Shown here: positions 1-11,532 of the stretch, piece by piece | How the letters are laid out: every line of letters starts with the position of its first letter | Position numbering within the stretch: the first letter of the stretch is position 1 | Assembly (NCBI GenBank): GCA_964017185.1 | Contig: OZ024869.1 | Location: forward strand, 2,998,501-3,062,500 | Direction: 5' to 3' | Source: Rugalucina vietnamica | Lineage: Eukaryota; Mollusca; Bivalvia; Lucinida; Lucinidae | Length of the DNA: 64,000 nt | The notes under the pieces: model-generated | Database searches by the model: none | Told to the model about the DNA's origin: nothing | Seen by the model: the letters and a program-made list of their open reading frames with translations, nothing else | Program-made: the position numbers and the translations under genes

Positions 1-728
1 TTCACGTCATAACGTCTGTATAATGACGTCATTGTGCATTTTTAAAAATGGTGCACCCATGCAGGTTTTGAGAAAAGTACGCATCTTAAACAAAGTCGGT
101 TTATGCTATACCATTAGAGAGAATGTGAAGTAAGGAAAATGCAAATTATGTTCATATTGTGTATCTATTGGTCAAGTTATGCAACATTTTCGGTGAGGCG
201 TTTTTTTTTGACGTCAGTATAGTACAACATACATGTACATCGAGGCAACGAACTCTTCGTTTCAGAGTCATGGTTGACGATTCGATAATGCCTCACTGTA
301 CATTGTTGTCCATTCGATCTGGCCTCCAATCAGTGCACTCCCTTTTTTCAACGAGTCGTGTTATGTTGGACCAATCTACGCTATTTTGTTACATGTGAAG
401 CAGGGAGATTGTAACCGAATATGGTTTGGCAGTAGTTTGAAAAATTAAATGAAGTAAAAACAAACAGTTTTATTATCAACATGTTTAAGTAGTAAACCCG
501 ACAAAATAAACGCAATTATGAGATTTTTCCATTTAGTCTTCACTAATTGCCCAAATTCAACATGTTGAATTTTTCTTAGTTCTAATTAATCTTCATAAAA
601 TTCACATACAGAGTACTGGAATTTATTTTCTTTAAAAAGTTATAGAGGAAAGACATTAATGCAGCCGGTATTATAAATCATGCTTTGAATGTGATTATTC
701 AACGGTACCATCAATTCAAGTTTCGGGT

Positions 729-768
<40 letters not shown>

Positions 769-1035
769 CAATTTTAAGGCTGTACTAAACAAACTCTTGC
801 AGTCTTTCGAAGCTTGTGAAGTTAAACCAATGTAGTTTGTCTTTAAACACTCCAATCTGATCAGCCATGATCGTATTAGATCATTAAAATATGATTGAAT
901 GTTTCGCGTTATAAGATTTATCTCCGGTATGGAATTGTTAACTTTTGCTCCGGGTTTCCTTCTTTAATTGCACGCCGGTGGGTCGGGCGTCAGACTCTAT
1001 GATGGCCCCGACATAAAGCTATTCATTTTAGTTGG
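1..1035. other. AT-rich stretch without a recognisable gene
   Basis: I see no coding pattern, RNA gene or known repeat here. Open frames are short and lack protein-like composition. The only distinct feature is a poly(T) run at about 730-768, which could be the tail of a retroposed sequence on the minus strand, but no body can be recognised next to it. Confidence 0.5.
730..768. repeat. poly(T) tract
   Basis: An uninterrupted T run of about 39 bases. On the minus strand it reads as poly(A). No LINE or SINE body is recognisable beside it. Confidence 0.9.
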
Positions 1036-1039
1036 TTGG

Positions 1040-2150
1040 GGCCGGAGCTTCTTGTCTGTTGCTTGGCCCACCGGGGTCCAACTGGTGTTTTTTCTTTTGC
1101 TCCGGAGTTAGTAGGTTATTCGGCGCCCAGGGATCTCCATCGTCGGGCAGCTTACTCAGTCTGTGAGTCCTGGTTTTTGATTCATCAGGATGTTTATCAT
1201 GATTTATTTGTTTGTTCTTGATGATTCATTGACTAGTTAGAGATTCACCACGAGGACCGAATAACTATCTAAATGTTATGAACCACTGCAGAAGCTGAGG
1301 GTGAGGTTATGGCCATGTAAAACCGGTTTAAGCCCGCCAGTAACTTTGTGTTACTGATCGTTCCAAGTCGATACTTTTGTGGTGGTTCTTTTCGTTTTAT
1401 GTCTTGGTGTTTGAAAAAAATTTTTGTGCTGTTGGCGCCTTATGTATGTTTTCATATTTTTAGTTAAGTTAAGGTAACTGAGTGGCCACCTATTGGGAAA
1501 ATAGCTGCTCATTCGGCTTACGATATGTTTCATGGTATAAGTACCTGATTGTTGGTTTGGTTTTTTTCCCGCCTCGGTTTTTGGAGTGGGAATCTTTTTC
1601 TGATTGCGCCTTTTCCTGATCTTTGCCTACTTGTACCTTTTCAGTAAGTTATTCGGCACCCAGGGAGCTTCATCGTCGGGCAGCTTACTGAATCTGTTGA
1701 GTCCTCGTATTTGCTTCACCAGGGTGGTTATCATGATTTATTTGTTTGTCCTTGATGATTCATTGACTAGGAAGAGATTCACCACGAGGACCGAACGACT
1801 AACTTAATGTTGTGAACCACTGCAGAAGATCAGGGTGAGGTTAGGCGCCTGTAAAACCTGTTTAAGCCTCCCAGTCATTTTATATTACTAATCGTTCCAA
1901 GGCGATAGTTCTGTTGTGGTTCCATTTGTTTTGTGTTATGGAGTCGAATTTTGTACTGTTTGAGCTTAATGTATGTTTTCGTATTTTTATTTAAGTTCGG
2001 GTCACTGAGTGACCGTCTTTTGGGAAATAACTGCTCGCTTGGCTTTCGATATATTGTCTAAGTACCTAATTGTCGGTTTAGTTTTTCCCTCCTCGGTTTT
2101 TGGAGTAGGAGTTTCTTACTGATTGCGTTTATCCTACTTGTACCTTTTTT
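1040..2150 (+). repeat. Dispersed repeat, two tandem copies of about 0.5 kb
   Basis: The segments at about 1106-1640 and 1641-2140 are diverged direct copies. Both run through the landmarks TTATTCGGC, CATCGTCGGGCAGCTTACT, GATTCACCACGAGGACCGAA, ACTGATCGTTCCAAG, ACTGAGTG and CTACTTGTACCTTTT in the same order. A third partial copy lies at 10265-10486 and continues at about 11560-11640, and a short end piece is at 17243-17270. No coding capacity is visible. The family is not recognised; it could be an untranslated or terminal part of a larger element. Confidence 0.65.
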
Positions 2151-2414
2151 GAAAAGGGTGTCAAATGACATTCTTCGCCTTTAGAACCCTTCTTTGAACA
2201 ACATACACGTCAGATAAAAGCGGGAGAGAATATGTGTCTGAGTACCTTCAGGACTGGTGTACTAAAAACATTACATACACCTACAGCAATTATTGAAAGG
2301 AGAATGTAAAATGATAAAATTTTAATGCGACTTTAAACATTTGACCCCCACATGGTTTATAGCAGAGTTTTATAAGATATGCGATACATACGGGATCTTC
2401 GTACCTGAAAAATA
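2151..2414. other. Spacer without recognisable features
   Basis: I see nothing supportable between the dispersed repeat and the first palindromic MITE. Confidence 0.5.
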
Positions 2415-2631
2415 TGAGCCGCATAACGAGAAAATCGGAATTTTGCATATGCGAAATCAAAGGCGCAGATCAGCTGTGCAGTAACTGCACAACTCTCCAG
2501 CGCCTTTGTTTTCGCTACTCGGTAAGTACAATTCCTCTATTAATAGTAGCCAAAATTTCAAGCATCTAGCTTGCTTTTGTGTCGCTCCCGGTCGGAAAAC
2601 CCGAAAACCGGTTTTCTCACGTCGAGGCTCA
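2415..2631 (+). mobile_element. Palindromic GAGCCGC MITE, CCGG type, diverged copy
   Basis: Member of the family described in full at 42493-42728. It starts TGAGCCGC, and the 3' end reads CCGGTTTTCTCACG then GGCTCA. The central palindrome is present but diverged (AGCTGTGCAGTAACTGCACA in place of the GCTTCGCGG core). Confidence 0.85.
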
Positions 2632-5128
2632 TATGTCTTTCAAATTATATCATTACTTGTGATTTTTATGAAAAAAAAAATGATACACGATACCCTTTCG
2701 TTTCTTATTTTGTCGGGTACAATTACACGATTGCATTTACATTGTCTCAAAGACATGTTCTTTAGTGAAACATTGCATATCTTTCAAATTCTGGGGTAGA
2801 TCAGCTGGCTAACCTGTACTCCGATACACTTCGTGACCTCGCTCCTCTCCCGGTATGGAGAGGTCTAACGGAATACCGATGGAAATATTCCGTCTAAATC
2901 TGGGGTCGATACTTTGCTCTAGAAAAATTGCGATTGACCAGGTGGTGTTCAAATGTAAAAGTGGCATAAAATGTACAGTTTGAATTCTCTAAACAATGAT
3001 TAATGCTTGTGTTTGGACCCCTTTGAAAACCCATGTATATGTACAATATTGTATCTGCATTTTGTTCGAATCGGCATTCTACCCTCTGACACCTGTTTGA
3101 AAATCGATTGTATACAGCGAATAAACCCTATAAACCGTAAAACATTTTAAGCATAATTTTAATTACTCGGTCAAATTTGAGTTTCTAAAGACGAACAGCA
3201 TCGGCCTCAACTTCAAAAGCTTCTAAAATAATGCAAAGAATAAATTGGAAATTCAGCTTAACGGCCTAGGGTATTTAAGGCTTGATTTCGGCCTCATGCG
3301 TTGGTAAAAAAAAAAAAATGAATTTTGAAAATTTTGAGTAAAAAAATATTGCAAATGGCAGGTATATGTCCTTGCTTATAAATTCTGGCACAATTACCAC
3401 TTGCAAATTACACATGTTGGCATGGCAAAGCATAGAAATACCACTTTTTTTTGCAATTTTGGGTCTAATTTTCACAATTTTACACCATTTTCTACTACCG
3501 GCCCTCGCGACGAACAATTTCTTATTATGAAATTATTATGTATCATCCAGATATATTGTATGCAACGTATCATTTTGGTGGTCATGTGGGCCAGCACATA
3601 AAATTAAAAATTTGTTCAGAAATGGTCAAAAAGGCAAAAAAAAAGTGCAAAATGGGCTCTATCAATGGTTTTGTAGGATAAATGAAGTACTTGATCTGGT
3701 TTTAAAAAGATGGGACATATGGCTGTTTTAGGAATAGTTTTCTCACCTAAATTCCAAAATTCATTTTCAGCAAAATATGAGACAAAAAAAGGACATAAAC
3801 GCCCTAGGCCTTTCATACGCGTACATTTTTCGAATCTTATATTTATGGTACCTTTGAATGATCACGTCAAAACATGTTCGCTGGTTGAAAGATGACTTTA
3901 TGTTATAAATGTGTAAAGAACAGATATTTGAGTACTTCAAATATGAATTTTAGCAAGATAAGATGAGGTCTTAGATAAAAAAAAGTAAGAAAGCTGGTTG
4001 CGTCCCAGTCATACAGGGTGTATTGTTTTCTGCCTTTGTTAAGTCACGGCATGCATACACATGTACCGACCAGCCAATAAGTTTTAGTTTGGATATTGGA
4101 TTATCTACCACGTGTGTTCATGAACTGAAATGAAAAGATGATTCAATCCCAATATTGTCTTATTTTAGCCCTCAAACTTCTATGAACCGCCCCGTATAGC
4201 ATGTTACAAATAACATGATATAATTTTCTTGTTCCTTTATAATGATACTAAACCCATGCCCAAAAGAAATAAATAGTTTAAATTATCCGTCTTGAAATAC
4301 AGGTGGGGTAAAACCACTGGTATGTTTTCTTGAAATTGTGAACCTTGTATTGTGTCTTTCATGTGTTGTACATTTATAACTATTGGTCATATTTTCTTCA
4401 AATTTTAAGTGATAATTCTGTTATATTTTGAAAAGCAATCCGGTAGAAATGAACGTCACAAGTGCGCTACTGACTGTAAAATGAAGCGATAAAGATTACG
4501 TCATTGGAATATGTACCCCTGTAACTGTTCAATACCACTGTGTCATTATAAATGCTGGAATTATAATGATTTCACTTCAGAGCAGACTAAGATGATACAG
4601 TTAAATGATTAAATGCATTTAAAGTTTCGAAGTTTATGCCCAGATGTCATTTTTTCTTTGAATTTAAACTGCAGTTTTCAAAAATGCCAGGACAGACCAA
4701 TTTCAACATTTCGTTGTGCTATAAAACATTTAAATTGAGTTGAAGAAGTTTGAGTTTTGCAGGATATAATTACTCATATTCGAAGAATATATAGTACTTA
4801 TGACTTCTTCTTCGAAATCATTTTACTGTATATTTTGCATTGTTTTCTTTAAACCATGCCAATGTCAGGGAGTCTACGCTTTAAATGTGATTTATTACAT
4901 TTCATTCATGAAGAGCCACAAACAATTTTTTATCACAGGTAATAGCTAGAGAAATGGTTATTCAGATGTTGCTATTTTAAAATAGTTTGCAATGACAGAT
5001 GGAGTGAGACAGAACTTTTTGACCGATCCTCGTAGACGTGTTGTTAATGATTGTGGCAATGAATTAATATGGTCTACTGTCAGATGGTTCATACGAGTAC
5101 CCCAATCCAGCAAACTGTTAGATATAAA
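2632..5128. other. Gene-free AT-rich stretch
   Basis: No gene, RNA or classifiable repeat is visible. Homopolymer A runs occur near 3307 and 3786. Short open frames overlap on both strands without protein character. Confidence 0.5.
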
Positions 5129-5129
5129 A

Positions 5130-6234
5130 CAAGTAGCACAAGGGCAACAATCGCTCACTTGAGAGTCAAGAAGTACAGTAACTGGATGAAAGAAAAGCTG
5201 TTTTTCATCCTCCTTACAGCCTTTGAGAAGATTTTTAAATATGTTTTCATAAATTCACCCTTACGTTGCTATAGCAACCAAAATAATTATGCAATTATGA
5301 GAAAAATTGCCAAAATTGTGGAGGACTAGTCAACAAACATTTACGTAAAAATAAAACTCAAATATTTCAAGCGAAATGACAGAAATTGCAATTTTCCGCT
5401 TTTCGTCTTATAAGTCAATGGAAACTTTAAGTTGCCATAGCAACCAAAGTAGTGGGACAAGGACAATAAAAAACACAAACTTTGTAGAGGCTAATATCAT
5501 AAGCATGTATGCATGTATGCAAAGTTTCAGCTTCATCCGCCTTACAGCTTCTGAGAAGAAAATTTTTGAATATTTTTTCGAAAATTTACTTCATGTAAAA
5601 ACAAAAATTCAATATCCTCAATGAAACGGCAGAAATTGCAAATTTCCACTTTTTGCCTTATTAGTCAATGGAAACTTCAAGTTACCATAGCAACCAAAAT
5701 AGTTGGACAACGACAATAAAAAACACAAACTTTGTACAGGTTAATGTCATAAGCATGTATGCTAAATTTCAGCTTCATCCCCCATACGGCTTCTGAGAAG
5801 AAGATTTTTGAATATTTTTTTTTTCGAAAATTTACCGTTTATGTTGCTATAGCAACAAAACGAATAAAGTGTTTTGCTTTACAAAAGTTGCCTTAAGCGT
5901 GAAGGACTACTCAATAAACATTTATGTAAAAACAAAATTCAAATATCCCCAGCCTGACAACGGAACATGCCAATTTCCACTTTTTCTCCATACAAGTCAA
6001 TGGAAACTTCAAGTTGCCATAGCAACCAGAGTTCTTATCCGATCGAAATAAAAAACACAAATATTCGTTCCCCCCTCCTGTAGATGCTATATGTGAAATA
6101 TGAAAAGATTCGGCCTGGCAGCTTCAGAGGAGAAGTCGTTTGAAAATGTTGACGACGACGGACGACGCACGGACGCCGGCTCGACTACTATACTATAAGC
6201 TCACCTTGTGAGCCTTCGGCTCAGGTGAGCTAAC
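5130..6234 (-). mobile_element. HINE-like element, AGCTCACC family, variant 1b
   Basis: Read on the minus strand, it begins near 6232 with TTAGCTCACCTGAGCC, folds back at once (GGCTCACAAGGTGAGC), passes a CGTCCGTCGTCGTC tract near 6150-6180, then has about four copies of a roughly 230-bp unit. The unit holds TTGCTATAGCAACCAAA and CTTCATCCGCCTTACAGC. The inverted end motif CTCAAGTGAGCG is at about 5151-5165, and the element stops around CTACTTGTTTT. The plan matches the copies at 27122 and 48820, but the repeat unit is different. No coding capacity, so non-autonomous. Confidence 0.75.
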
Positions 6235-7734
6235 AAAGTACGTTATACTGGAACTTTCTAAGAGTCTACATTTGCACTGTGATCCAATTTGGGACACTAT
6301 TTTGTGTTTTTCTTGATAGTCACTGATTTGGATTCTATATAAGACAATTTGCTCAATATGCATGTCCACTCCATATGTCTTACAAATGTTTTACTGCTTT
6401 CAAAGGAGCTAACGATTAAATTTTATTACTTACTGTTCAAGGTACTTCGAATTTAGGATTTTATGTGAATATCAAGAGCTCAATAAGTATTTAATCAACG
6501 TAAGGAAAGATAACTTTCTGATAGAAATTAATCTTTCTAATCAATTTAAGGTCAGGTAAATGTCAAGTAAAAGAAAAAGATGTCGTGAAAGGTAATGTGT
6601 GCTTGCGACAGTGTATGTAGAGAGGTGCATAGAAAAAGAAATGTTGTTGCGCAAGTCATTAATTCTTCCACTTAAAACCCATAATTAAAAATAAAGACTT
6701 GAAACCATATAAGTGCAGTACTTTCCGTATGCAGGGAAATACGAAAGACGTAGTTAATACCGTCTCAAGGTTGAATTTCTTTTGTGGTTTTCTTGGCTGT
6801 GCAACAATGACTTTGTCATGCATTGTACGTGTGTTAACAAGTGTTTGGCAAATAGCTGTCTTGATATTAATAAAATAAATCATAAATAAACAAGATTTTG
6901 ACACAAAGAAGACTCCATAAAAAGGTTAAATCAGTGAATAGCAACATTAGTGTATATGAATGTGTTGTTGGTAGGCCCTTACAGCACGAATATTTAATTG
7001 TTTAAAACATTCATACAGTGAAACGATTTATCAACGTTCGAATCGCGTTCCAACCAAGCGTACATTGAAATTACCTTTTACAGGCATTAAATAATTATTG
7101 TAGCATAAGAGTACTTTAGGCTTAAAGTGCAACCAACACTCGTATCAATCTCAGCATGCTCACGCATGCTAGTCCTTAATTATAAAAAAGTAAGAACTTA
7201 TATGTGTGAAGATTATTTTATCAAAAGATGCATATGTGAAAAACAGCTTGAGTACCGCCCTGTCTGTCTGGTCTGTGTCTAGTCCCATTAAATGAGACTT
7301 CACAATTCAATAATTATTATCATTCACATTTTTATTTTACGTTTCCATTAGTCATTTTCTTTTTATATTTATGTTTATGTTATCTGGCTGAATTGTGACT
7401 CATACTGACAATATCCGATGAAGAAAAAATGAATGCGAACTCAAAAAATTGGAGTAGTCTGTGTCTACACGCTTTACGTCTTATACAGATAATGGTGACG
7501 ACTATAGGGTAGCGTGCGTTATCAAGTAACAAATGAATCTGTTTCTTGTTGTGGCAGGGAGCAAAAACGATATAAAATTGCAAGTATTGAGTATAGGTCT
7601 ATGAAATAAACGCGTTGAGCATTTAAACGGCCCTTGGGACAGCATTGGTATTGATCGGGACGGGCTGGTAATTTGATATCGGTGACAGTTGCCATCCAGT
7701 CTACAAGTCATTGGCACCATTATTAACCCATATA
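6235..7734. other. Gene-free stretch
   Basis: No supportable gene, RNA or classified repeat. AT-rich with scattered short frames only. Confidence 0.5.
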
Positions 7735-7970
7735 TGAGCCGCCTCATGGGAAAACCAACAATCTGCATAGGCGAAAACAAAGACGCAGATCAGCTTCGCG
7801 GTAACCGCGAAGCTGATCAGCGCCTTTGTTTTCGCTACTCGGACAGTACAATTCCTCTTCTACTTAAATCCGAAGTTTCAAGCTTCTAGCTCTTTTCTGT
7901 GCTTGTACAGGTCAATTTGTGTCGGACCTGTTCGGAAACCACATTGTTGGTTTTCCCACGAGGCGGCTCA
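7735..7970 (+). mobile_element. Palindromic GAGCCGC MITE, CCAACA type, complete
   Basis: A full 236-bp copy with a TA dinucleotide on each side (7733-7734 and 7971-7972), consistent with a 2-bp TA target duplication. The ends are TGAGCCGCCTCATGGGAAAA and its near-complement TTTTCCCACGAGGCGGCTCA. The central palindrome around GCTTCGCGGTAACCGCGAAG is intact. Confidence 0.9.
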
Positions 7971-7978
7971 TACGAACG

Positions 7979-8110
7979 GATTCAGCCACCGTTATCATTT
8001 GAGTGAGTCAAATTTAATTTTAAGGGCTTCGAGTGTGAGTTTAAAAGTTTATTCCATTTCTTGATAAAATCCCTCCAAGTAAACAGAATAGCCCCGGAAT
8101 TAACAGACAC
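7979..8110 (+). repeat. SINE body fragment
   Basis: This stretch is similar over about 115 bp to 60155-60265: TTATCATTTGAGTGAGTC, then GGGCTTC, then AAGTAAACAGAATAGCCCC. At 60 kb the same body follows a tRNA-like head, so this is a headless SINE copy. Confidence 0.6.
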
Positions 8111-8799
8111 GATATATAATGTCCTAATAACGACCTGAATACGTTTTTGTTAATTGTGATATATATTTCAAATGGCCTTTCAACTTGGCATTTGTCCTTA
8201 AATTCTAGCATTATTGAAATATTGAAATATCGATGATTCTGCTGGATAGGATGGTTTGCTTCATTAAATGTTTAGCCTACATCCATGGAACTTACTGGAA
8301 TATATGGAAAAGAAATGGGTCAGATAGCGGGATATTTGATTACAAACTATCATTTTTGGTATAAGCGTTACATAACACTGAAATGAAACTTTGCCAAAAT
8401 GAAAGCTAAGATATGTAAAAACTAAAAGTGAACATACCATGGCGTTTTTCATGTTGAAACTATCCATTTTAAGGTCGATATGTGTCCTACGATATACTAC
8501 AAAATCACTCCTTTGATATAATTTTGCCGTCTAGACCCAAGATAAAGTTACTGACTGCTTTTAAATCTACATTTTCTCATAATGAAATCTTTGTCAAACC
8601 GCAAAAATCGAAAGGCGGATATGCTTACGCCTTTTGCAGGTAACAAGTAAATAAAATACCAGTGTTAAATTATGCGCGCGTTGCGCAGTATCAAAATACA
8701 CAGTGACCTGCCTCCTGTCTATATTATGTTGTAGGGCGAACTAATGAATAATTACAATAATGACATTTGAGGTGAATAAAGGCTTGTCAAGACTGTTTG
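8111..8799. other. Gene-free stretch
   Basis: Nothing supportable seen. Confidence 0.5.
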
Positions 8800-8939
8800 T
8801 TTTAATGTTGTTGCTTAACGTCCTATTAAATGGCCATGGTCACGGCGGAACGGTCACATCCAACTTTGTGGGACTTAAAAAGAATCATACCACAAGTTGA
8901 CATATAACTCGCTGTACTCACACAATCACTCACTCACTC

Positions 8940-8993
<54 letters not shown>

Positions 8994-9115
8994 CCAACCA
9001 ACCACATTTTGAGTGTCATGACATCCTAATGTTGGGTAAAAGTCCCATAAAATGGAGGCAAAGTCCCGACATGACCATTGCTGTTGACTCGGACGTAAAG
9101 CATCAATTCAAACAA
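8800..9115. repeat. SINE-derived sequence around an AATC microsatellite
   Basis: The segment at about 8805-8895 contains GTTGTTGCTTAACGTCC, which on the opposite strand resembles the GACTGGGACGTTAAGCA 3' ends of bivalve SINEs. The segment at about 9003-9113 (TGTCATGACATCC ... GTTGACTCGGACGTAAAGCA) matches the SINE tail at 38095-38215. Between them lies an (AATC)n run at about 8939-8995. Confidence 0.5.
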
Positions 9116-9117
9116 AA

Positions 9118-9196
<79 letters not shown>

Positions 9197-9300
9197 GTTC
9201 GTTCGTTCGTTCGTTCGTTCGTTCGTTCGTTCGTTCGATCGATCGATCGATCGATCAATCCGAATGATCGTTCGATCGATCGATCCGAATGATCTTTCGA
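8939..9300. repeat. Compound tetranucleotide microsatellite
   Basis: In order: (AATC)n at about 8939-8995; (ATCT)n at about 9119-9196; (GTTC)n at 9197-9236; (GATC)n at about 9236-9256; then mixed GATC/GTTC units and CACTCACCCACC to about 9340. Open frames here simply read the repeats (NQSI, YLSI, RSFV periodicity) and are not genes. Confidence 0.95.
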
Positions 9301-9350
9301 TCAATCACTCACCCACCCACCTACTCACCCATTCACTCACAAAACGCAGA

Positions 9351-9998
9351 TCAGCTGTGCCATAAAATAATGAATGTGATAAAAGCGTACTGGTCGGCAA
9401 GAGCGTGATGTACATATGATACCAAGCTTGACTCTGTCCCACTTTGGTACGATACGCCAACAATGTGCCAAGTAAGTGGAAGTACCGTAGTTTGAACACC
9501 GTCGAAAGTAATGAACACGCTGCCTAGAGCGTAATGGGAGCACCAAGTGTGTAGAAGAAACGAGTTGGCATCGCTGACTAAAATACTTTCATCATGCAAA
9601 TACGGAGTCACCGTGTTTCCCTTGCAATGCTCGCGATGCGGCCACACACACTTCTGTGCTTTTGTGGCTATTTGGTACACTCTCATATACCCTCGTCCCA
9701 TGAGCTGCGATACGGCCAAAACGCAGTGAAAGCACAAACAGATCTCAGTTGAGCGTAGCAGAATCGTAGCTGTAAAGTGAGGATCGTTGATGATAGGAGC
9801 GTAGTGGTATCGTAATAACGCGTCAAGATATTTGCCCGGACGTTTCTTTCGGCGTTTTGGGTGCTCTCTTGATACTACATACGCCCTTGCCATGATCAAG
9901 GCGTTTCCACTGTGATCCGAGCATTCATGAATCACAAACAACGGAGTTAGCTTCTGCTGGCCTTTGCTTTTTTCCATGATATTGGTCTTTTGTACCAC
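9351..9998 (-). CDS. Unidentified 215-codon open frame
   Basis: An uninterrupted frame on the minus strand that I cannot assign to a family. It begins with a lysine-rich segment, has a basic stretch near residue 50 (HPKRRKKRPGKY) and several Cys/His residues near residues 90-130, but no clear domain motif. The DNA repeatedly uses TACCACTACGCTCC-like and ACGCTCT-like strings, which suggests a low-complexity repeat kept open by chance. It ends in a microsatellite border. No splice structure, promoter or homologous neighbour supports expression. It could be a fragment of an unknown mobile element or a chance frame. Confidence 0.2.
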   Translation of the reverse strand: MVQKTNIMEKSKGQQKLTPLFVIHECSDHSGNALIMARAYVVSREHPKRRKKRPGKYLDALLRYHYAPIINDPHFTATILLRSTEICLCFHCVLAVSQLMGRGYMRVYQIATKAQKCVWPHREHCKGNTVTPYLHDESILVSDANSFLLHTWCSHYALGSVFITFDGVQTTVLPLTWHIVGVSYQSGTESSLVSYVHHALADQYAFITFIILWHS

Positions 9999-10264
9999 TA
10001 CAGTTCGCTCTTGGAGACCGAGCTACGCTCGTCGATTTAAATCAAGCTCTTGTCAACGAGGTACTGCTTTCAGTTCGTACATATATATAACCGAAAAAAG
10101 CCACCAGTGACAACTCTGACTAATAAAGGGCCTGTCACACACTCAAGAGTTGAAGCCCCGACATGCTACGAGTTGGTACAGTTATAAGTCGCCGCTTGTC
10201 GCGCGAGTTGCCACGAGTTATGTTGAAAAAGTTAAGAATCGGTATGAACCTTGGGGCTGGGTGA
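9999..10264. other. Spacer with a GGGCCTGTCACAC motif
   Basis: No gene. The string GGGCCTGTCACACAC near 10130 looks like the terminus of a small DNA transposon, but I cannot find its inverted partner. Confidence 0.3.
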
Positions 10265-10486
10265 TCAAATATTTCACAAGGCTAGGCGCCTGTAAAATCG
10301 GTAAATCCCCCTCCATCCATTACTGATCGTTCCAAGGATATACTTCTGTTGTGGCTCTAATATACATGATTTTAGCTGTTTGCACCGTATGTACAATTTA
10401 TTTTTAAAAGTCCGGGTAACTGAGTGACCAACTCTTGGGAAATCCTGCTCACTCGGCTTCCGATATGTTATCTATGTGGGTTGTTT
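10265..10486 (+). repeat. Third copy of the 1.1-2.1 kb dispersed repeat, left part
   Basis: It shares with 1310-1560 and 1840-2100 the order GGCGCCTGTAAAA, TTACTGATCGTTCCAAG, ACTGAGTGACC, GCTTCCGATATGTTATCT. The repeat is cut by the HINE-like element at 10487-11532 and resumes at about 11560 (TTCTTTCTGACTGCGCC). Confidence 0.6.
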
Positions 10487-11532
10487 TATGCCCCCAACTT
10501 TTAGTATTTTTATGCCCCCAACTTCGAAGAAGTTGAGGGGGCATATTGGTTTGGGTCTGTCCGTCCGCGCCCGTGCGTGCGTCTGTGTGTCCAGTGCGAA
10601 AGTTACGCTTACACTCAGCCAAGAACCGTTAGAGCTAGGATCTTGAAACTTGGTATGTAGTTTGTATATGAAAATTAAGAGGACCTGTATTTTTTATTTC
10701 AGGAAAATTCTCTGTGAGATTTGTGTCCCTTTTCAATTCTTGATAAAGTGAACAGATAGCGGGTACCTTGTGTGCGCAACTCCTCCTACAGTTTAATACC
10801 GATTCGCTTGAAACTTTATAGATGTTGTGACCATGCTTTGAAGATATGCATATTGTTTGGATATAATCCTCAGCTTATTTTTATCACTTTTTTCGCAATT
10901 TGAACTTAGCCATTTTTCGGGCATTTTGACAATGAAAGTGAATGGACAGTGGGTACCTTGTGTGTGCAACTCCTCCTACAGTTTAATACCGGTTCTCTTG
11001 AAACTTTACAGATGTTGTAACCATGCTTTGAAGATATGCATATTGTTTGGATATAATCCTCAGATAAGTTTTTGTCACTTTTTTCGCAATTTGAACTTAG
11101 CCATTTTTCGGGAATTTTGACAATGAAAGTGCATGGTGGGTACCTTGTGTGCGCAACTCCTCCTACAGGTTAATACCGATTCTCTTGAAACTTTACATGC
11201 TTTGAAGATAATTATGCATATTATTTGGATATAATACTCGGATTATTTTTGTCATATTTTTTCACAATTTGAACTTAGTCATTTTTTCGGGCATTTTAGT
11301 GAATGGATAGAGCCTGAGGGTACCTTGTGTGCGCAACTCCTCCTACAGTTTAATACCGATACTTTACAGACATTGTGACCATGCTTTGAAGATATGGATA
11401 TCGTTGGGATATACTCCTCAGATTAATTTTGTCACTTTTTTGCAATTTGAACTTTTCAGTTTTCAGACATTGTCACACCTTGAAAGTGGCGTATCAGTTG
11501 GGGGCATAGTTTTTCATAAACACATTTTCTAG
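10487..11532 (+). mobile_element. HINE-like element, TATGCCCCCAAC family
   Basis: The 5' motif TATGCCCCCAACTT (10511) folds onto AAGTTGAGGGGGCATA. A GTCCGTCCGCGCCCGTGCGTG tract (about 10557-10580) is followed by about four diverged units of roughly 185 bp holding GGTACCTTGTGTGCGCAAC and TTGAAACTTTACAGATG. The inverted end motif AGTTGGGGGCATA is at about 11497-11509, and a CTAG lies at 11529-11532. The 5' motif also occurs once more at 10487, 24 bp upstream, so the start is doubled. It lies inside a copy of the dispersed repeat. Non-coding; a derivative of a Helitron/helentron is inferred from this plan. Confidence 0.75.

Noticed and set aside
640-855. Short frame with a poly-lysine run
   Set aside because: It is the translation of the poly(T) tract.
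1040-2150. Tandem dispersed repeat as paired long terminal repeats
   Set aside because: The copies adjoin without internal coding sequence and no terminal or priming motifs are seen.
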